Source: Acinetobacter lwoffii (GTDB taxonomy: Bacteria; Pseudomonadota; Gammaproteobacteria; Pseudomonadales; Moraxellaceae). From it: a stretch of DNA of 64,000 nucleotides. A program made the position numbers and the translations under genes. The stretch lies in the NCBI RefSeq assembly GCF_029024105.1, contig NZ_CP118963.1:2666001-2730000 (forward strand). The letters are read 5' to 3'. Below are positions 1 through 9,144 of the stretch, piece after piece (position 1 is the first letter of the stretch; the number at the start of each line of letters is the position of its first letter). The notes under the pieces are model-generated. The model did not search any database. It saw nothing but the letters and a program-made list of their open reading frames with translations, and was not told the origin of the DNA.

Positions 1-302
1 TGTTCATCGGAAGCCAGCAGGCCGGCACGCGCATCAACCACAAAAATAATGATGTCGGCTTCATGAATGGCAGTTTTAGATTGCTCTGCCATATATGAAT
101 CAATACCACCTTCATTTTCACCAATACCGCCGGTATCGACCACAATGAAAGATTTATTTTGATAGGTAGCATCGCCATATTTACGGTCGCGTGTCAGACC
201 TGCAAAGTCTGCCACCAATGCGTCACGGCTCTTGGTAATCTGGTTGAACAGCGTCGATTTTCCGACGTTCGGACGACCAATGAGCGCAATTACGGGTTTC
301 AT
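1..302 (-). CDS. der: Ribosome biogenesis GTPase Der (EngA), N-terminal part
   Basis: Only the first 100 or so codons are in the window; the gene runs off the left edge. The protein begins MKPVIALIGRPNVGKSTLFN, which is the G1 P-loop of the first GTPase domain, followed by an ADFAGLTRDR stretch containing the G2 threonine. Der is a tandem-GTPase protein that helps assemble the 50S ribosomal subunit. It lies just downstream of bamB, the usual gammaproteobacterial order, but a terminator-like hairpin separates the two, so it may have its own promoter in the 303-380 interval. Confidence 0.93.
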   Translation of the reverse strand, partial: MKPVIALIGRPNVGKSTLFNQITKSRDALVADFAGLTRDRKYGDATYQNKSFIVVDTGGIGENEGGIDSYMAEQSKTAIHEADIIIFVVDARAGLLASDE

Positions 303-385
303 AGAGTAACCTTTATTTAATATCAGGCGTCAAAGTGGCCTGAACATCAGAAAGCATAGGAAGATATAAGGGGTAAATACCCTAA

Positions 386-421
386 ATAAAAACACGGGGC
401 ATTGATTTTTCAATCACCCCG
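386..421 (-). terminator. Terminator after bamB
   Basis: On the minus strand an interrupted hairpin (outer arms CGGGG/CCCCG, inner arms ATTGA/TCAAT) is followed by a T-rich run. It lies about 50 bases after the bamB stop and before der, so it probably ends the rlmN-to-bamB transcript. Confidence 0.65.
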
Positions 422-469
422 CGTTCACAAAATACGGTTGTGGCTAGTTTAGCATAAGGCTCGTTAAAA

Positions 470-1618
470 TTAACGGTTCTGCCAAATGCTTAATGCGCCC
501 TTGCGTGTAGAAACATAAAGCTGGTTGTCGATAACGCGTAAGCTACGCACTTCCCCAGAAGTTTTCGAACGACCAGTAATCTGTCCAGTACGCGGATCAA
601 TCAGGTGCAAGACACCATCCAGATCACCGACTACAAGATCAGTACCCAGCATCACCGGATTACTTAACTTACGATTCAACAGCTGGTCATTTTCCCAAAG
701 TGGCTGACCCGAAGTAATCTCAAAGGCTTTGATTCTGCCATCGGTTTGCGCCACAAATACGCCATTGCCCACAACTTCTGGACGCTGGATACTGCTGGCA
801 TCTTCACTCCAGACCACCTGTTGTGAAGCTAAATCCAGCACAGTCACCTGACCTTGATAACTGGTGGTCACCACAAACTGGCCTGCAACGACCGGTTCCC
901 CGTCAATATCCACCAGACGCTGGATATCAGAACGTCCATCCGACACTGCGACACGACGCTGTAATTTTGGCACACCACTTAAGGCATCCAATGCATAGAT
1001 ATAAGCATTGGAAGAGGCAATCAGTATATTACGGGCATCTAATGCAACCGGTGCAGCCATGCCACGTAAGCTGAATTGTACATTAGGTAAGTCATAAGTC
1101 CAAACTTGCGCACCCGTCGCAATTTCATGCGCATATACGGTGCCGTCATTGCTGACACTAATGACCCGCCCTGCATGAATCAGTGAAGGCGCCAGTAAAG
1201 CACCCGTCAATTGCGCAGTCCATTTCTGCTCGCCGGTTTGTTGATCTAGCGCAAACAGCTGACCTTTCTGGTTGCCGACGACAACAAGACCTTCGGCAGC
1301 TTCAACGCCAGAACTTAAATTGTCTTTGCTGACTTTCTTCTGCCACAGACGCTGTTTGCCTTTAAATGCAGACACTTCGCCTTTCGGGTCAATCGCAAAG
1401 ACCACGCCATTGTCTGCATCCAGACGTAAACGCAACGGATCAGCAGCATCTGTTGACGCCACACTGGTGGAAAATACAGGGACCAGGGTTTTGGCTTGGG
1501 TCAGTTTTGGAAGTGGATTCGGTTTTACTTCTGGAACTTTAGTGGTTTTACCTGCACAGCCAGCCAGTGCAAGCGTTAAAACAGTCAAGGCACAGGTAAT
1601 TTTGTATTTTCTATTCAT
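470..1618 (-). CDS. bamB: Outer membrane assembly lipoprotein BamB
   Basis: This 382-residue protein is the beta-propeller lipoprotein of the BAM complex, which inserts beta-barrel proteins into the outer membrane by binding BamA. The N-terminus is a lipoprotein signal with lipobox LALAGC and the lipidated cysteine at residue 21. The rest holds repeated PQQ-like propeller blades, for example QLFALDQQTGEQKW and VYAHEIATGAQVW, and length matches the family. Its start overlaps the stop of the upstream YfgM-like gene by four bases, which suggests translational coupling, and der follows, the standard order. Confidence 0.94.
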   Translation of the reverse strand: MNRKYKITCALTVLTLALAGCAGKTTKVPEVKPNPLPKLTQAKTLVPVFSTSVASTDAADPLRLRLDADNGVVFAIDPKGEVSAFKGKQRLWQKKVSKDNLSSGVEAAEGLVVVGNQKGQLFALDQQTGEQKWTAQLTGALLAPSLIHAGRVISVSNDGTVYAHEIATGAQVWTYDLPNVQFSLRGMAAPVALDARNILIASSNAYIYALDALSGVPKLQRRVAVSDGRSDIQRLVDIDGEPVVAGQFVVTTSYQGQVTVLDLASQQVVWSEDASSIQRPEVVGNGVFVAQTDGRIKAFEITSGQPLWENDQLLNRKLSNPVMLGTDLVVGDLDGVLHLIDPRTGQITGRSKTSGEVRSLRVIDNQLYVSTRKGALSIWQNR

Positions 1619-2313
1619 GCAGCTTCTTCCGCTTGTGTTTCTATAATTGGGCGTTCGATTTCTGGATCATCGACTAACACGCCTACGCTTTCGAGCTTAA
1701 TTTGTAAAATCTGACGTTCTTCTTTACGTTCAATCAAAGCATCCCATGCACTTTGATATACTTTTTTCGCATTTTCAATATCATTTTTGGCAACATAGAT
1801 ATCGCCACGTGCTTCATCGGCAGTTGCTTTAAATGCAGGTTCAGTCACTGCTTCTAAAGTTTTCAATGCAGCATCATATTTTTTCTGTGCCAGTTGCGCA
1901 TAGGCCAGACGAAGTTTAACCACCTGAACCAGGCCTTTATCATCTACTTTCGAGTTTTCAACTTTCTGTAGTGCTTTCTCGGCCGCAGCATAATCTTCTT
2001 TGTCATAAGCCAGTTTCGCCATGACTAACTGGGTTTGAATCGCCTGAGCTGAGTCAGGCGCTTCCTTGACAATTTTGTCCGCAGTTTCAGACAGCTTGGC
2101 AAAACCATCACCTTTCGATGCCTGTGCATCATCCATCAACTGCTGAACCTTGGCAGTGTGCATTTGCGACTCTGCCAGGTTTTTCTTCTGCCAATATTCC
2201 CATCCAAAAAAGGCAATCAGCGCAATTAAAATCCCGGTAATCATCGAAGAACCATATTTCTTCATAAAGGATTTTAAGCTTTCAAACTGTTCATCACCAC
2301 TCATTGCGCTCAT
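1615..2313 (-). CDS. YfgM-like inner membrane TPR protein
   Basis: A 232-residue protein with a short cytoplasmic N-terminus, one membrane segment at about residues 21-41 (ITGILIALIAFFGWEY) and a periplasmic part made of TPR-like helical repeats. E. coli YfgM is an ancillary SecYEG partner linked to PpiD and periplasmic chaperones; the same role is inferred here from family and position between hisS and bamB. The end is acidic and alanine-rich. An alternative start lies three codons downstream (MSGDEQ). The stop overlaps the bamB start by four bases. Confidence 0.85.
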   Translation of the reverse strand: MSAMSGDEQFESLKSFMKKYGSSMITGILIALIAFFGWEYWQKKNLAESQMHTAKVQQLMDDAQASKGDGFAKLSETADKIVKEAPDSAQAIQTQLVMAKLAYDKEDYAAAEKALQKVENSKVDDKGLVQVVKLRLAYAQLAQKKYDAALKTLEAVTEPAFKATADEARGDIYVAKNDIENAKKVYQSAWDALIERKEERQILQIKLESVGVLVDDPEIERPIIETQAEEAA

Positions 2314-2343
2314 GAGATTACCCTTTTCCTAATGTTTTATCGA

Positions 2344-3639
2344 TTATTTTGAAGAAATTTTAGTACTAAAAAATGCAACGAAGTCCGTAAATGGTACATT
2401 CGATTGCTCTGCGGTTGCCAGCTCTTTCACAGTAAACGCCTGAGCTTCCAGTTCACGTTCACCCAAAATCGCCGCATACAAAGCACCGGCTTGATCAGCC
2501 TTTTTCATTTGCGATTTCATTGAACCCTGAGAGCCGACTTTCAGGCGAATGTTACTGCCAGCAGCTTCCAATTGATCACGAATCTGTTCAGCCAATACCA
2601 GCGCTTTACCCTGAGAAGCAGGATCGGCAACCAGGAATACTTCACAATCACGTACTGGCGTATTGTCTTCAATCTGTTCCAGTAGAAGCAATAAACGCTC
2701 CATCCCCATCGCGAAACCAACTGCAGGCACAGATTGATCCGCTTTGCCTTTCAATTGACCGACTAAGCCGTCATAACGACCACCAGCACATACAGTACCT
2801 TGTGAACCCAAGTGGGTAGTCGTCCATTCAAATACGGTTTTATTATAGTAGTCCAGACCACGTACCAGTTTTTGATTGATGACAAAGCTAATACCGGCAT
2901 CTGACAAATACTGTTGCAACTGGTTAAAGTGTGCCAGTGTTTCTTCACCCATAAAGTCGTGAAGTTTAGGCGCATTTTCTAGGATACTTTGAGTTTTGGC
3001 ATCTTTAGAATCCAGAATACGCAGTGGATTAGTCGTCAGACGGCGTTGTGAGTCTTCATCCAGATCAGCCTTATGCGCCTGCAGGAACTCTACCAGTGCC
3101 GCACGATAGGCTGCACGCTCATCCGACTCACCGAGTGTATTTAACTCAAGCTGAACCTTGTCTGCCACACCCATACGTTTCCACAGACGCGCCGTCATCA
3201 GAATCAGTTCTGCATCCATATCTGGCGTTGCCACACCAAAGGTTTCCACACCAAACTGGTGAAACTGACGGTAACGGCCTTTTTGCGGTTTTTCATAACG
3301 AAACATGGATCCGATATACCAGACGCGAGGCGTCGCACCGCGCAGCAGGTTATGCTCCAGCATGGCACGTACACAACCTGCCGTTCCTTCAGGACGTAGT
3401 GTCAAAGACTCAGGTGGATTACCCTTGTCGAGGAAGGTATACATCTCTTTTTCAACGATATCGGTTGCATCACCGATCGAACGTTTAAACAAATTAGTCT
3501 GTTCAACGATAGGCAAACGGATTTGTTGATAGCCATAGGCATCCATCAAACCGGATAGATGCTGTTCAAGACGTCTCCAAGCTGGGGTTTGCGTTGGGAG
3601 AATGTCATTAAAACCTTTGATTGCGACGATTGAACTCAT
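2344..3639 (-). CDS. hisS: Histidyl-tRNA synthetase
   Basis: A 431-residue class II aminoacyl-tRNA synthetase that charges tRNA-His. Visible signatures are motif 2 (MFRYEKPQKGRYRQFHQFG), the histidine-binding RGLDYYNKTVFEW stretch, AGGRYDGLV, and a C-terminal anticodon-binding domain from about residue 330. Length is normal for bacterial HisRS. It follows ispG with only three bases between, and sits in the conserved ispG-hisS-yfgM-bamB order, so it is almost certainly cotranscribed. Confidence 0.97.
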   Translation of the reverse strand: MSSIVAIKGFNDILPTQTPAWRRLEQHLSGLMDAYGYQQIRLPIVEQTNLFKRSIGDATDIVEKEMYTFLDKGNPPESLTLRPEGTAGCVRAMLEHNLLRGATPRVWYIGSMFRYEKPQKGRYRQFHQFGVETFGVATPDMDAELILMTARLWKRMGVADKVQLELNTLGESDERAAYRAALVEFLQAHKADLDEDSQRRLTTNPLRILDSKDAKTQSILENAPKLHDFMGEETLAHFNQLQQYLSDAGISFVINQKLVRGLDYYNKTVFEWTTTHLGSQGTVCAGGRYDGLVGQLKGKADQSVPAVGFAMGMERLLLLLEQIEDNTPVRDCEVFLVADPASQGKALVLAEQIRDQLEAAGSNIRLKVGSQGSMKSQMKKADQAGALYAAILGERELEAQAFTVKELATAEQSNVPFTDFVAFFSTKISSK

Positions 3640-3642
3640 GAT

Positions 3643-4764
3643 CTACTCAGAAAAACTTGTACGAATAATTTCTTTAGATTTAGCTTCTTCAAGCTCGGTA
3701 ACACGTTGACGAACCATGGTTTCGATTTCATCAACCAATTGATTCGTGTCAATTAAATGGCTCTTTTCACCATTACGGTATACTAGTGAACGTGGTGCTG
3801 CACCTACAACACCAATATCCGCTTCTTTGGCTTCGCCCGGCCCATTGACCTTACAGCCAATAACAGACACATCCATTGGGGTACGAATATCTTCTAAACG
3901 TTCTTCAAGTTGCTGCATCACTGAAATCACATTAAATTCCTGACGTGAACAGCTTGGGCAGGCAATGAAGTTAATCCCGTTGGAGCGCAGACCCAGCGAT
4001 TTCAGAATATCAAAACCAATTTTAATTTCTTCTTCAGGCTCGGCAGCTAAGGAAATACGCATAGTATCCCCAATGCCTTCCATCAGCAGGCCGCCCAAAG
4101 CGATCGCAGATTTAACCGAACCGGTACGGTAAATACCCGCTTCCGTTACACCTAAATGTAGCGGATTATCAATTTGCTGTGACAACAAACGATACGCATC
4201 CATGGTCAGGAACACATTCGAGGCTTTGACTGAAATTTTGAATTCCTGGAAATCCAGACGGTCTAAAATATCGATATGACGTATCGCAGATTCAAGCAAA
4301 GCCTGACCCGTCGGCTCGCCATATTTCTTTTGAATATCTTTTTCCAGTGAGCCGGCATTAACACCGATCCGCATGGAAATATCGTTATGACGTGCTGCGG
4401 CCACCACTTCACGGATTTTCGCTTCAGAACCGATATTGCCCGGGTTAATCCGCAGGCAGTCTGCACCCAAATCGGCAACTGCCAAAGCAATTTTATAATC
4501 GAAGTGAATATCGGCGACCAAAGGTACATTGACCTGCTTGCGAATTTCACCAAATGCCGCCGCCGCTTCCATGGTAGGCACAGAAACCCGCATGATGTCT
4601 GCACCGGCATCTACACAGCGCTGAATCTGTGCAACCGTAGCTGCTACATCACAGGTTTCAGTATTGGTCATGGACTGGATACTGATTGGTGCATCACCAC
4701 CCACATAAACTGAACCCACACGAATTTTACGTGTTGGACGACGTTTAATTGGATTTACGATCAT
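3643..4764 (-). CDS. ispG: 4-hydroxy-3-methylbut-2-en-1-yl diphosphate synthase
   Basis: IspG (GcpE) catalyses the penultimate step of the non-mevalonate isoprenoid pathway, converting MEcPP to HMBPP with a 4Fe-4S cluster. The 373-residue protein has the N-terminal TIM barrel and the cluster ligands at Cys269, Cys272 (ACPSCSRQEF) and Cys304 (GCKVNGPGE) with Glu311 as the expected fourth ligand. It is downstream of the rodZ-like gene and three bases upstream of hisS. Confidence 0.97.
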   Translation of the reverse strand: MIVNPIKRRPTRKIRVGSVYVGGDAPISIQSMTNTETCDVAATVAQIQRCVDAGADIMRVSVPTMEAAAAFGEIRKQVNVPLVADIHFDYKIALAVADLGADCLRINPGNIGSEAKIREVVAAARHNDISMRIGVNAGSLEKDIQKKYGEPTGQALLESAIRHIDILDRLDFQEFKISVKASNVFLTMDAYRLLSQQIDNPLHLGVTEAGIYRTGSVKSAIALGGLLMEGIGDTMRISLAAEPEEEIKIGFDILKSLGLRSNGINFIACPSCSRQEFNVISVMQQLEERLEDIRTPMDVSVIGCKVNGPGEAKEADIGVVGAAPRSLVYRNGEKSHLIDTNQLVDEIETMVRQRVTELEEAKSKEIIRTSFSE

Positions 4765-4787
4765 CGTTCTGCTCTACTCTTGATCTG

Positions 4788-5579
4788 TTAAGGTGATAAA
4801 CGGAATTCTGCTTTTCCGTTCACAGTGTAGGGTGACAATGAAATATTTTCATTATTCAAACTGAGCGATACAGCCGATGCATCATCGAGACGAATCTGGA
4901 ATGGCGCTTCACCATTCAGTTGCAAGCTCGATGCCTGACGGCCAGTTGCCAGAACATTACCCGCCGAGTCGACAATATGCACCGAAGTCGGACGGTTAAA
5001 ATCAAGTTTCAGCTGATCACCGGAAAGTGCGGCACCTGTATCCAGATTCAGAATCTCGACATTAGAAGCGCCTACTCCAGAGACTTCACTGCTATTTTGG
5101 GAATTACTGCTCGACCAGTTCTGAATCATGGCAAACAGTGCGCCCAAAATCAGCAAAAGTACCAGCGTAATAAAAATGCGCTTTAACCACTTACGATTAC
5201 GGTCACGCTTGGAACCTGGTAATTTCCCCATAATTTTAATTGGAGAATTGTTCAGGGCATGATTCGGCAGCAACCCGGTATCATTGGTATAGATTTCATC
5301 AAAACGCTGAATAATACTAGACGCATCTACACCCAGAAATTTGGCATAAGTCCGGTAATAACCTTTGATAAAGGTCGCTTCTGGCAAAGATTTGTATTCA
5401 TCCTGCTCAAGAGCAGTCAGGGTTTTGACCGGAATATTCAGCTCTTTCGCTACATCTTCCAGATTACGTTGCTGGTTGATACGAATCTGGCGCAAGTACT
5501 CGCCCGGACGTTGAATATTTCCTAACGCATTTGGAGCTACGCTCGAATGATTCGATGGTGAATTAGGATTTACTTCCAT
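4788..5579 (-). CDS. rodZ: RodZ-like helix-turn-helix membrane protein
   Basis: A 263-residue protein with an N-terminal helix-turn-helix of the RodZ type (about residues 28-95), a basic linker, one transmembrane helix at about 135-155 (IFITLVLLLILGALFAMI) and a C-terminal periplasmic beta domain of the DUF4115 kind. In other bacteria RodZ links MreB to the cell-wall elongation machinery. Its start overlaps the end of the upstream pilW gene by ten bases. The symbol is assigned by architecture and by the pilW-rodZ-ispG order; I have not seen experimental support for this species. Confidence 0.85.
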   Translation of the reverse strand: MEVNPNSPSNHSSVAPNALGNIQRPGEYLRQIRINQQRNLEDVAKELNIPVKTLTALEQDEYKSLPEATFIKGYYRTYAKFLGVDASSIIQRFDEIYTNDTGLLPNHALNNSPIKIMGKLPGSKRDRNRKWLKRIFITLVLLLILGALFAMIQNWSSSNSQNSSEVSGVGASNVEILNLDTGAALSGDQLKLDFNRPTSVHIVDSAGNVLATGRQASSLQLNGEAPFQIRLDDASAVSLSLNNENISLSPYTVNGKAEFRLSP

Positions 5580-6370
5580 ACGGCCTCAGTACTGTACTGT
5601 AATTGCAAATAACGTTGGTATTCCTGGCTTTCAGGAAAGAGTGCACGTAACTGGTTGACCAATACCTGCATACCCAACTGATCACCTCCGGCACGCGCAG
5701 TGCGAATGCCAATCCAGAGTGCACGGGCACCCTGATTTTTCTGCCCCACACCACGCACAAACTGTTGATACATTTGTGTCGCTGCCGGGAACTGCTGGTT
5801 CAAATAAAATATTTCTGCCAACTCTAACATTGAAATATAGGAATCGCGATTGGCTTGTAGCGCCTGTTTGAATGATTTTTCAGCATTTGCTGTATCACCC
5901 AGTTTCAGGTAAATCCGCCCCATATTTTCCAGTGCGCGGAATCGCTGATCATAACCCAACGTGGCACCAGCAATTTGAAACTGCTCGATTGCATCATTAT
6001 AGCGTTCAAGCTGATATAAATAAGTGCCGTAATTATTTCGCGCCTGCGCATTTTTCGGATCTGCCGAAATCGCACGCTTGAAATAATGATCTGCTTTTTC
6101 GAGATTAAGCTTACTACCTTCCTGTTGCAGTAGCACGCCCATCATCATATTCGCTTGAGAATCACGCGGACTGCTTTCAAGTGCCTGATCCAGCGCACGT
6201 TTAGCTGCATCCAGGTCACCTGTTCTCAGATATTCTACCGCCAATTGGGTACGGACTTTGGTGGCCTTTTCAGGGTCTTTCTGACCCAGATCTGGCGTCT
6301 GACACGCGACTAAAACCAAAGACACACATACTGTTGAAATCAAAGTAAACTTTGATGTTAGATTTCTCAA
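5570..6370 (-). CDS. pilW: Type IV pilus biogenesis TPR lipoprotein PilW/PilF
   Basis: A 266-residue lipoprotein with lipobox LVAC and the modified cysteine at residue 23, then six or so TPR repeats (for example AVEYLRTGDLDAAKRALDQA and ARNNYGTYLYQLERYNDAIE). The family acts as the pilotin or stability factor that carries the PilQ secretin to the outer membrane for type IV pili. It follows rlmN closely and overlaps rodZ, the conserved order in Pseudomonas and Acinetobacter. Confidence 0.9.
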   Translation of the reverse strand: MRNLTSKFTLISTVCVSLVLVACQTPDLGQKDPEKATKVRTQLAVEYLRTGDLDAAKRALDQALESSPRDSQANMMMGVLLQQEGSKLNLEKADHYFKRAISADPKNAQARNNYGTYLYQLERYNDAIEQFQIAGATLGYDQRFRALENMGRIYLKLGDTANAEKSFKQALQANRDSYISMLELAEIFYLNQQFPAATQMYQQFVRGVGQKNQGARALWIGIRTARAGGDQLGMQVLVNQLRALFPESQEYQRYLQLQYSTEAVWK

Positions 6371-6384
6371 CTGGCGACCTCTTA

Positions 6385-7620
6385 TTATCCTTGTGAGCGC
6401 ATGATCTCATTCGATTGCGCAATTTTCTTTTTCCACTGTTCCGCACGACGGGTACGGTCAGCAACTTGTCCGACTAACTGTCCGCACGCGGCATCAATGT
6501 CATCACCGCGTGTCTGACGAATCGTACACACAAAACCGGCATCAGACAAAGTTTTTTGGAAAGAAATAATCCGGTTGCGGCTTGAGCGGCCATATGGCGC
6601 ATGCGGGAACGGATTAAAAGGAATCAAATTAATCTTGCTTGGCAAATTCTTCAACAGCTTAATCATTTGCTGAGCATGTTCAGGATGGTCATTCACGCCA
6701 TCTAACATCACATATTCAATCGTCACATGTTTACGTGAACTTTCGTTACCATCTTTAGCAATATAGCGCTGACATGCAGCAATCAGCTGCTCAAGCGGAT
6801 ATTTTTTATTGATCGGCACCAGCTCGTTACGCAGTTCATCATTTGGCGCATGCAATGAAATAGCCAGCGCCACGTCAATATCTTTGACCATCTGATCGAT
6901 TTTCGGTACCACACCAGAAGTCGATAAAGTCACACGACGTTTTGACATGCCGTATGCAAAGTCATCCAGCATAATACGCATTGAATTCAATACTGCATCG
7001 TAGTTGAGCAATGGCTCGCCCATGCCCATCATCACCACGTTCGTGACTGAACGTTCACGCTCAAGTACCGGCACATCTTCCATATAGGAATAGTTCGCCA
7101 TCCAGAGCTGACCGATAATTTCGGCTTGAGTCAAATCACGCTGGAAACCCTGTTTACCGGTTGAGCAGAATGAACAGTCCAGTGCACAGCCCACTTGTGA
7201 AGAAATACACAAAGTGCGACGTAAACCACTGCGATGTTCAGCAGGAATCAATACGGTTTCGACGAGGGAACCTTCACCGTCGCCAACACGGAATACCCAT
7301 TTACGGGTACCATCTTTAGAATAGTTTTTATGCACCACTTCAGGCGCTTTAATTTCACAAATCTTTTCCAGTTTTTCACGCAGTTTGCCGGAAATATTGG
7401 TCATTTCAGCAAAATCAGTCACAAAGAACTGGTGAATCCATTTCATTACCTGCCCGGCACGAAACTTCTTCTCACCTATGTCCTCAAAGAATTTTTCCAT
7501 TTGCGGACGTGACATGCCAAGTAAATTCACTTTCTCGACAGTATTTGCCTGTGCTGGAGCGGATGGAGTGTGTTGCTGTGGCTCAGAAACTGCTGATACA
7601 GCGACTGCTTCAGTACTCAT
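6385..7620 (-). CDS. rlmN: Dual-specificity 23S rRNA/tRNA adenine-C2 methyltransferase
   Basis: RlmN is a radical-SAM enzyme that methylates C2 of A2503 in 23S rRNA and A37 in some tRNAs. The 411-residue protein has the CxxxCxxC cluster motif (CALDCSFCSTGKQGF), the GMGEPLLNYD motif, and a conserved cysteine near the C-terminus in a CTIRQTRGDDIDAACGQL segment. The N-terminal 25 residues are low-complexity, rich in Ala, Pro and Gln. It is the first gene of the minus-strand operon running to bamB. Confidence 0.96.
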   Translation of the reverse strand: MSTEAVAVSAVSEPQQHTPSAPAQANTVEKVNLLGMSRPQMEKFFEDIGEKKFRAGQVMKWIHQFFVTDFAEMTNISGKLREKLEKICEIKAPEVVHKNYSKDGTRKWVFRVGDGEGSLVETVLIPAEHRSGLRRTLCISSQVGCALDCSFCSTGKQGFQRDLTQAEIIGQLWMANYSYMEDVPVLERERSVTNVVMMGMGEPLLNYDAVLNSMRIMLDDFAYGMSKRRVTLSTSGVVPKIDQMVKDIDVALAISLHAPNDELRNELVPINKKYPLEQLIAACQRYIAKDGNESSRKHVTIEYVMLDGVNDHPEHAQQMIKLLKNLPSKINLIPFNPFPHAPYGRSSRNRIISFQKTLSDAGFVCTIRQTRGDDIDAACGQLVGQVADRTRRAEQWKKKIAQSNEIMRSQG

Positions 7621-7692
7621 GTGTATTACCTAAACCATGTCTAAAGATGAAAGGAGAAGCTCAATATGTGAGCAAAGAATTATTCAGAGAAT

Positions 7693-7727
7693 AAAAAAAC
7701 CAGATAAGTATAATAACACTTATCTGG
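7693..7727 (-). terminator. Terminator after ndk
   Basis: The minus strand shows a perfect stem (CCAGATAAGT paired with ACTTATCTGG) followed by seven T residues, just after the ndk stop. A clear rho-independent terminator separating ndk from rlmN. Confidence 0.9.
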
Positions 7728-7742
7728 CTTGAATACTGCGAA

Positions 7743-8174
7743 TTAACGAGTACGTGGAGCAATCTCAGTTTGAGCGAAGAAGTAGTTAACTTCACGATCA
7801 GCAGATGCTACAGAGTCAGAACCGTGAGCAGCGTTTTCATCGATGCTTACAGCGAAATCTGCACGGATAGTACCAGGAGCAGCTTCTTTAGGATTCGTCG
7901 CACCAAGGATGTCACGGTGAGCAAGAACAGCGTTTTCGCCTTCAAGAACTGAAACAACAACTGGACCAGAAGTCATAAATGCAACTAGGTCAGCAAAGAA
8001 ACCACGTTCTTTGTGCTCAGCATAGAAGCCTTCAGCTTCAGCTTGAGTCAAATGTTTCATTTTAGTTGCAACAATTTGAAGACCAGCTTTCTCGAAACGA
8101 GCAAAGATGTCGCCGATGTGGTTTTTAGCAACTGCGTCTGGTTTAACGATAGATAAAGTACGTTCGATAGCCAT
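7743..8174 (-). CDS. ndk: Nucleoside diphosphate kinase
   Basis: A 143-residue cytosolic kinase that transfers phosphate from ATP to nucleoside diphosphates through a phosphohistidine. The N-terminus ERTLSIVKPDAV and the catalytic histidine segment NAAHGSDS are diagnostic, and the length is exactly that of the family. It is a single-gene unit: a promoter-like -10 lies upstream and a strong terminator follows. A good ribosome site (AAGGAG) precedes the start. Confidence 0.97.
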   Translation of the reverse strand: MAIERTLSIVKPDAVAKNHIGDIFARFEKAGLQIVATKMKHLTQAEAEGFYAEHKERGFFADLVAFMTSGPVVVSVLEGENAVLAHRDILGATNPKEAAPGTIRADFAVSIDENAAHGSDSVASADREVNYFFAQTEIAPRTR

Positions 8175-8212
8175 GATAGGCTCCTTAAGTCAATTGTTGA
8201 CATGAAAATTTG

Positions 8213-8236
8213 GCGCATTATACCGAGATAATGCGC
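8213..8236 (-). promoter_or_regulatory. ndk promoter -10 inside a palindrome
   Basis: A perfect -10 hexamer TATAAT (8217-8222, minus strand) lies inside a nine-base inverted repeat GCGCATTAT/ATAATGCGC with a six-base loop. No good -35 is visible. The palindrome may be an operator, or on the plus strand act as a weak terminator because an ATTTTT run follows. Confidence 0.5.
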
Positions 8237-8284
8237 ATTTTTCTGCTTTTCATCTGTAAAAAAATGCTTTTTTAAGATGAGGCC

Positions 8285-8485
8285 TTAGCGTGCCTCGTCA
8301 ATCCATGCCATTTGAATGGCTTCAAGCAAACCTTCAGTCGACTTGGTTGGATCATCTTCAAACTCAGGCAAAGCACACACCCAGGCATGTAAATCAGTAA
8401 AACGAATCCACTGCGGGTCCACATCTGGATGCGCTTCATAGAGTTCAATCGCGATATCGAGCGTGTCAGTCCAACGTAAACCCAT
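8285..8485 (-). CDS. iscX: Fe-S cluster assembly protein IscX
   Basis: A 66-residue acidic protein. The pattern LRWTDTLDIAIELYEAHPDVDPQ (residues 3 onward) followed by RFTDLHAWV matches the IscX/YfhJ family, a small iron-binding partner of the desulfurase IscS and frataxin. It stands alone here, away from any isc operon, which is common in Moraxellaceae. Length is the family norm. Confidence 0.9.
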   Translation of the reverse strand: MGLRWTDTLDIAIELYEAHPDVDPQWIRFTDLHAWVCALPEFEDDPTKSTEGLLEAIQMAWIDEAR

Positions 8486-8572
8486 CTCTATTTCTCACCA
8501 TAATTGCTTTGATGCTGTACTTTAACAAATCTGTGAAAATCTGCGAGCCTTTGCTCCGGCTTTCACTTATTT

Positions 8573-9124
8573 TTACAGCACAATATTCAGATAAGGCGCG
8601 GTCAGGACAATGGCAATTGCCATCATGCCACCCAGAATTGCGCCAACTGCCACATCACTTGGATAATGCAATCCCAGCACCATTCGGGACACTGCGACCA
8701 GAACCGTAAAAGGCAACATCAGCATCAGTAATAAAGGTGCGACATAACCTAAAACGGTGGTTGCCATCACGGCATGCAAGGTATGCCCGGAAGGAAAACT
8801 GAAATGATCCAGTGGATGCTCACCCAAACGGATCACTTGATGTACCTGATAAGGACGTGGTCGTACAGTTTTGATTTTAAGCACCTTGTAAATCATAGTA
8901 CCTATAGTACTTCCCAAAATCAGATAAACAATCTGCACGGTATAGATCAAGCCTTGCATGATCCAAACCAGTATCAGCATGAAATACCAAAATGCACCAT
9001 TTCCTAAGCGGCTAATCATTTTAAAAAAAGTGGCAATACGGACTGAATGCGAAAAATGATTCAGATAAACACAGCCTTTCAAATCGATTTCTAAAAATTT
9101 AATCTTTACATTCTGGAGTTTCAC
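8573..9124 (-). CDS. PAP2-family membrane phosphatase
   Basis: A 183-residue integral membrane protein with the three PAP2 phosphatase motifs: KTVRPRP at about residue 90, PSGH at about 112, and SRMVLGLHYPSD at about 146, with several hydrophobic helices. The family hydrolyses lipid phosphates such as phosphatidic acid or undecaprenyl pyrophosphate; the substrate here cannot be read from sequence. Translation should start at GTG (9124), which has a strong AAGGAG seven bases upstream. It lies 20 bases after the glycosyltransferase gene, so the two are likely one operon acting on a membrane lipid or glycolipid. Confidence 0.88.
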   Translation of the reverse strand: MKLQNVKIKFLEIDLKGCVYLNHFSHSVRIATFFKMISRLGNGAFWYFMLILVWIMQGLIYTVQIVYLILGSTIGTMIYKVLKIKTVRPRPYQVHQVIRLGEHPLDHFSFPSGHTLHAVMATTVLGYVAPLLLMLMLPFTVLVAVSRMVLGLHYPSDVAVGAILGGMMAIAIVLTAPYLNIVL

Positions 9125-9144
9125 ACTGGTGCTCCTTTCTTGTT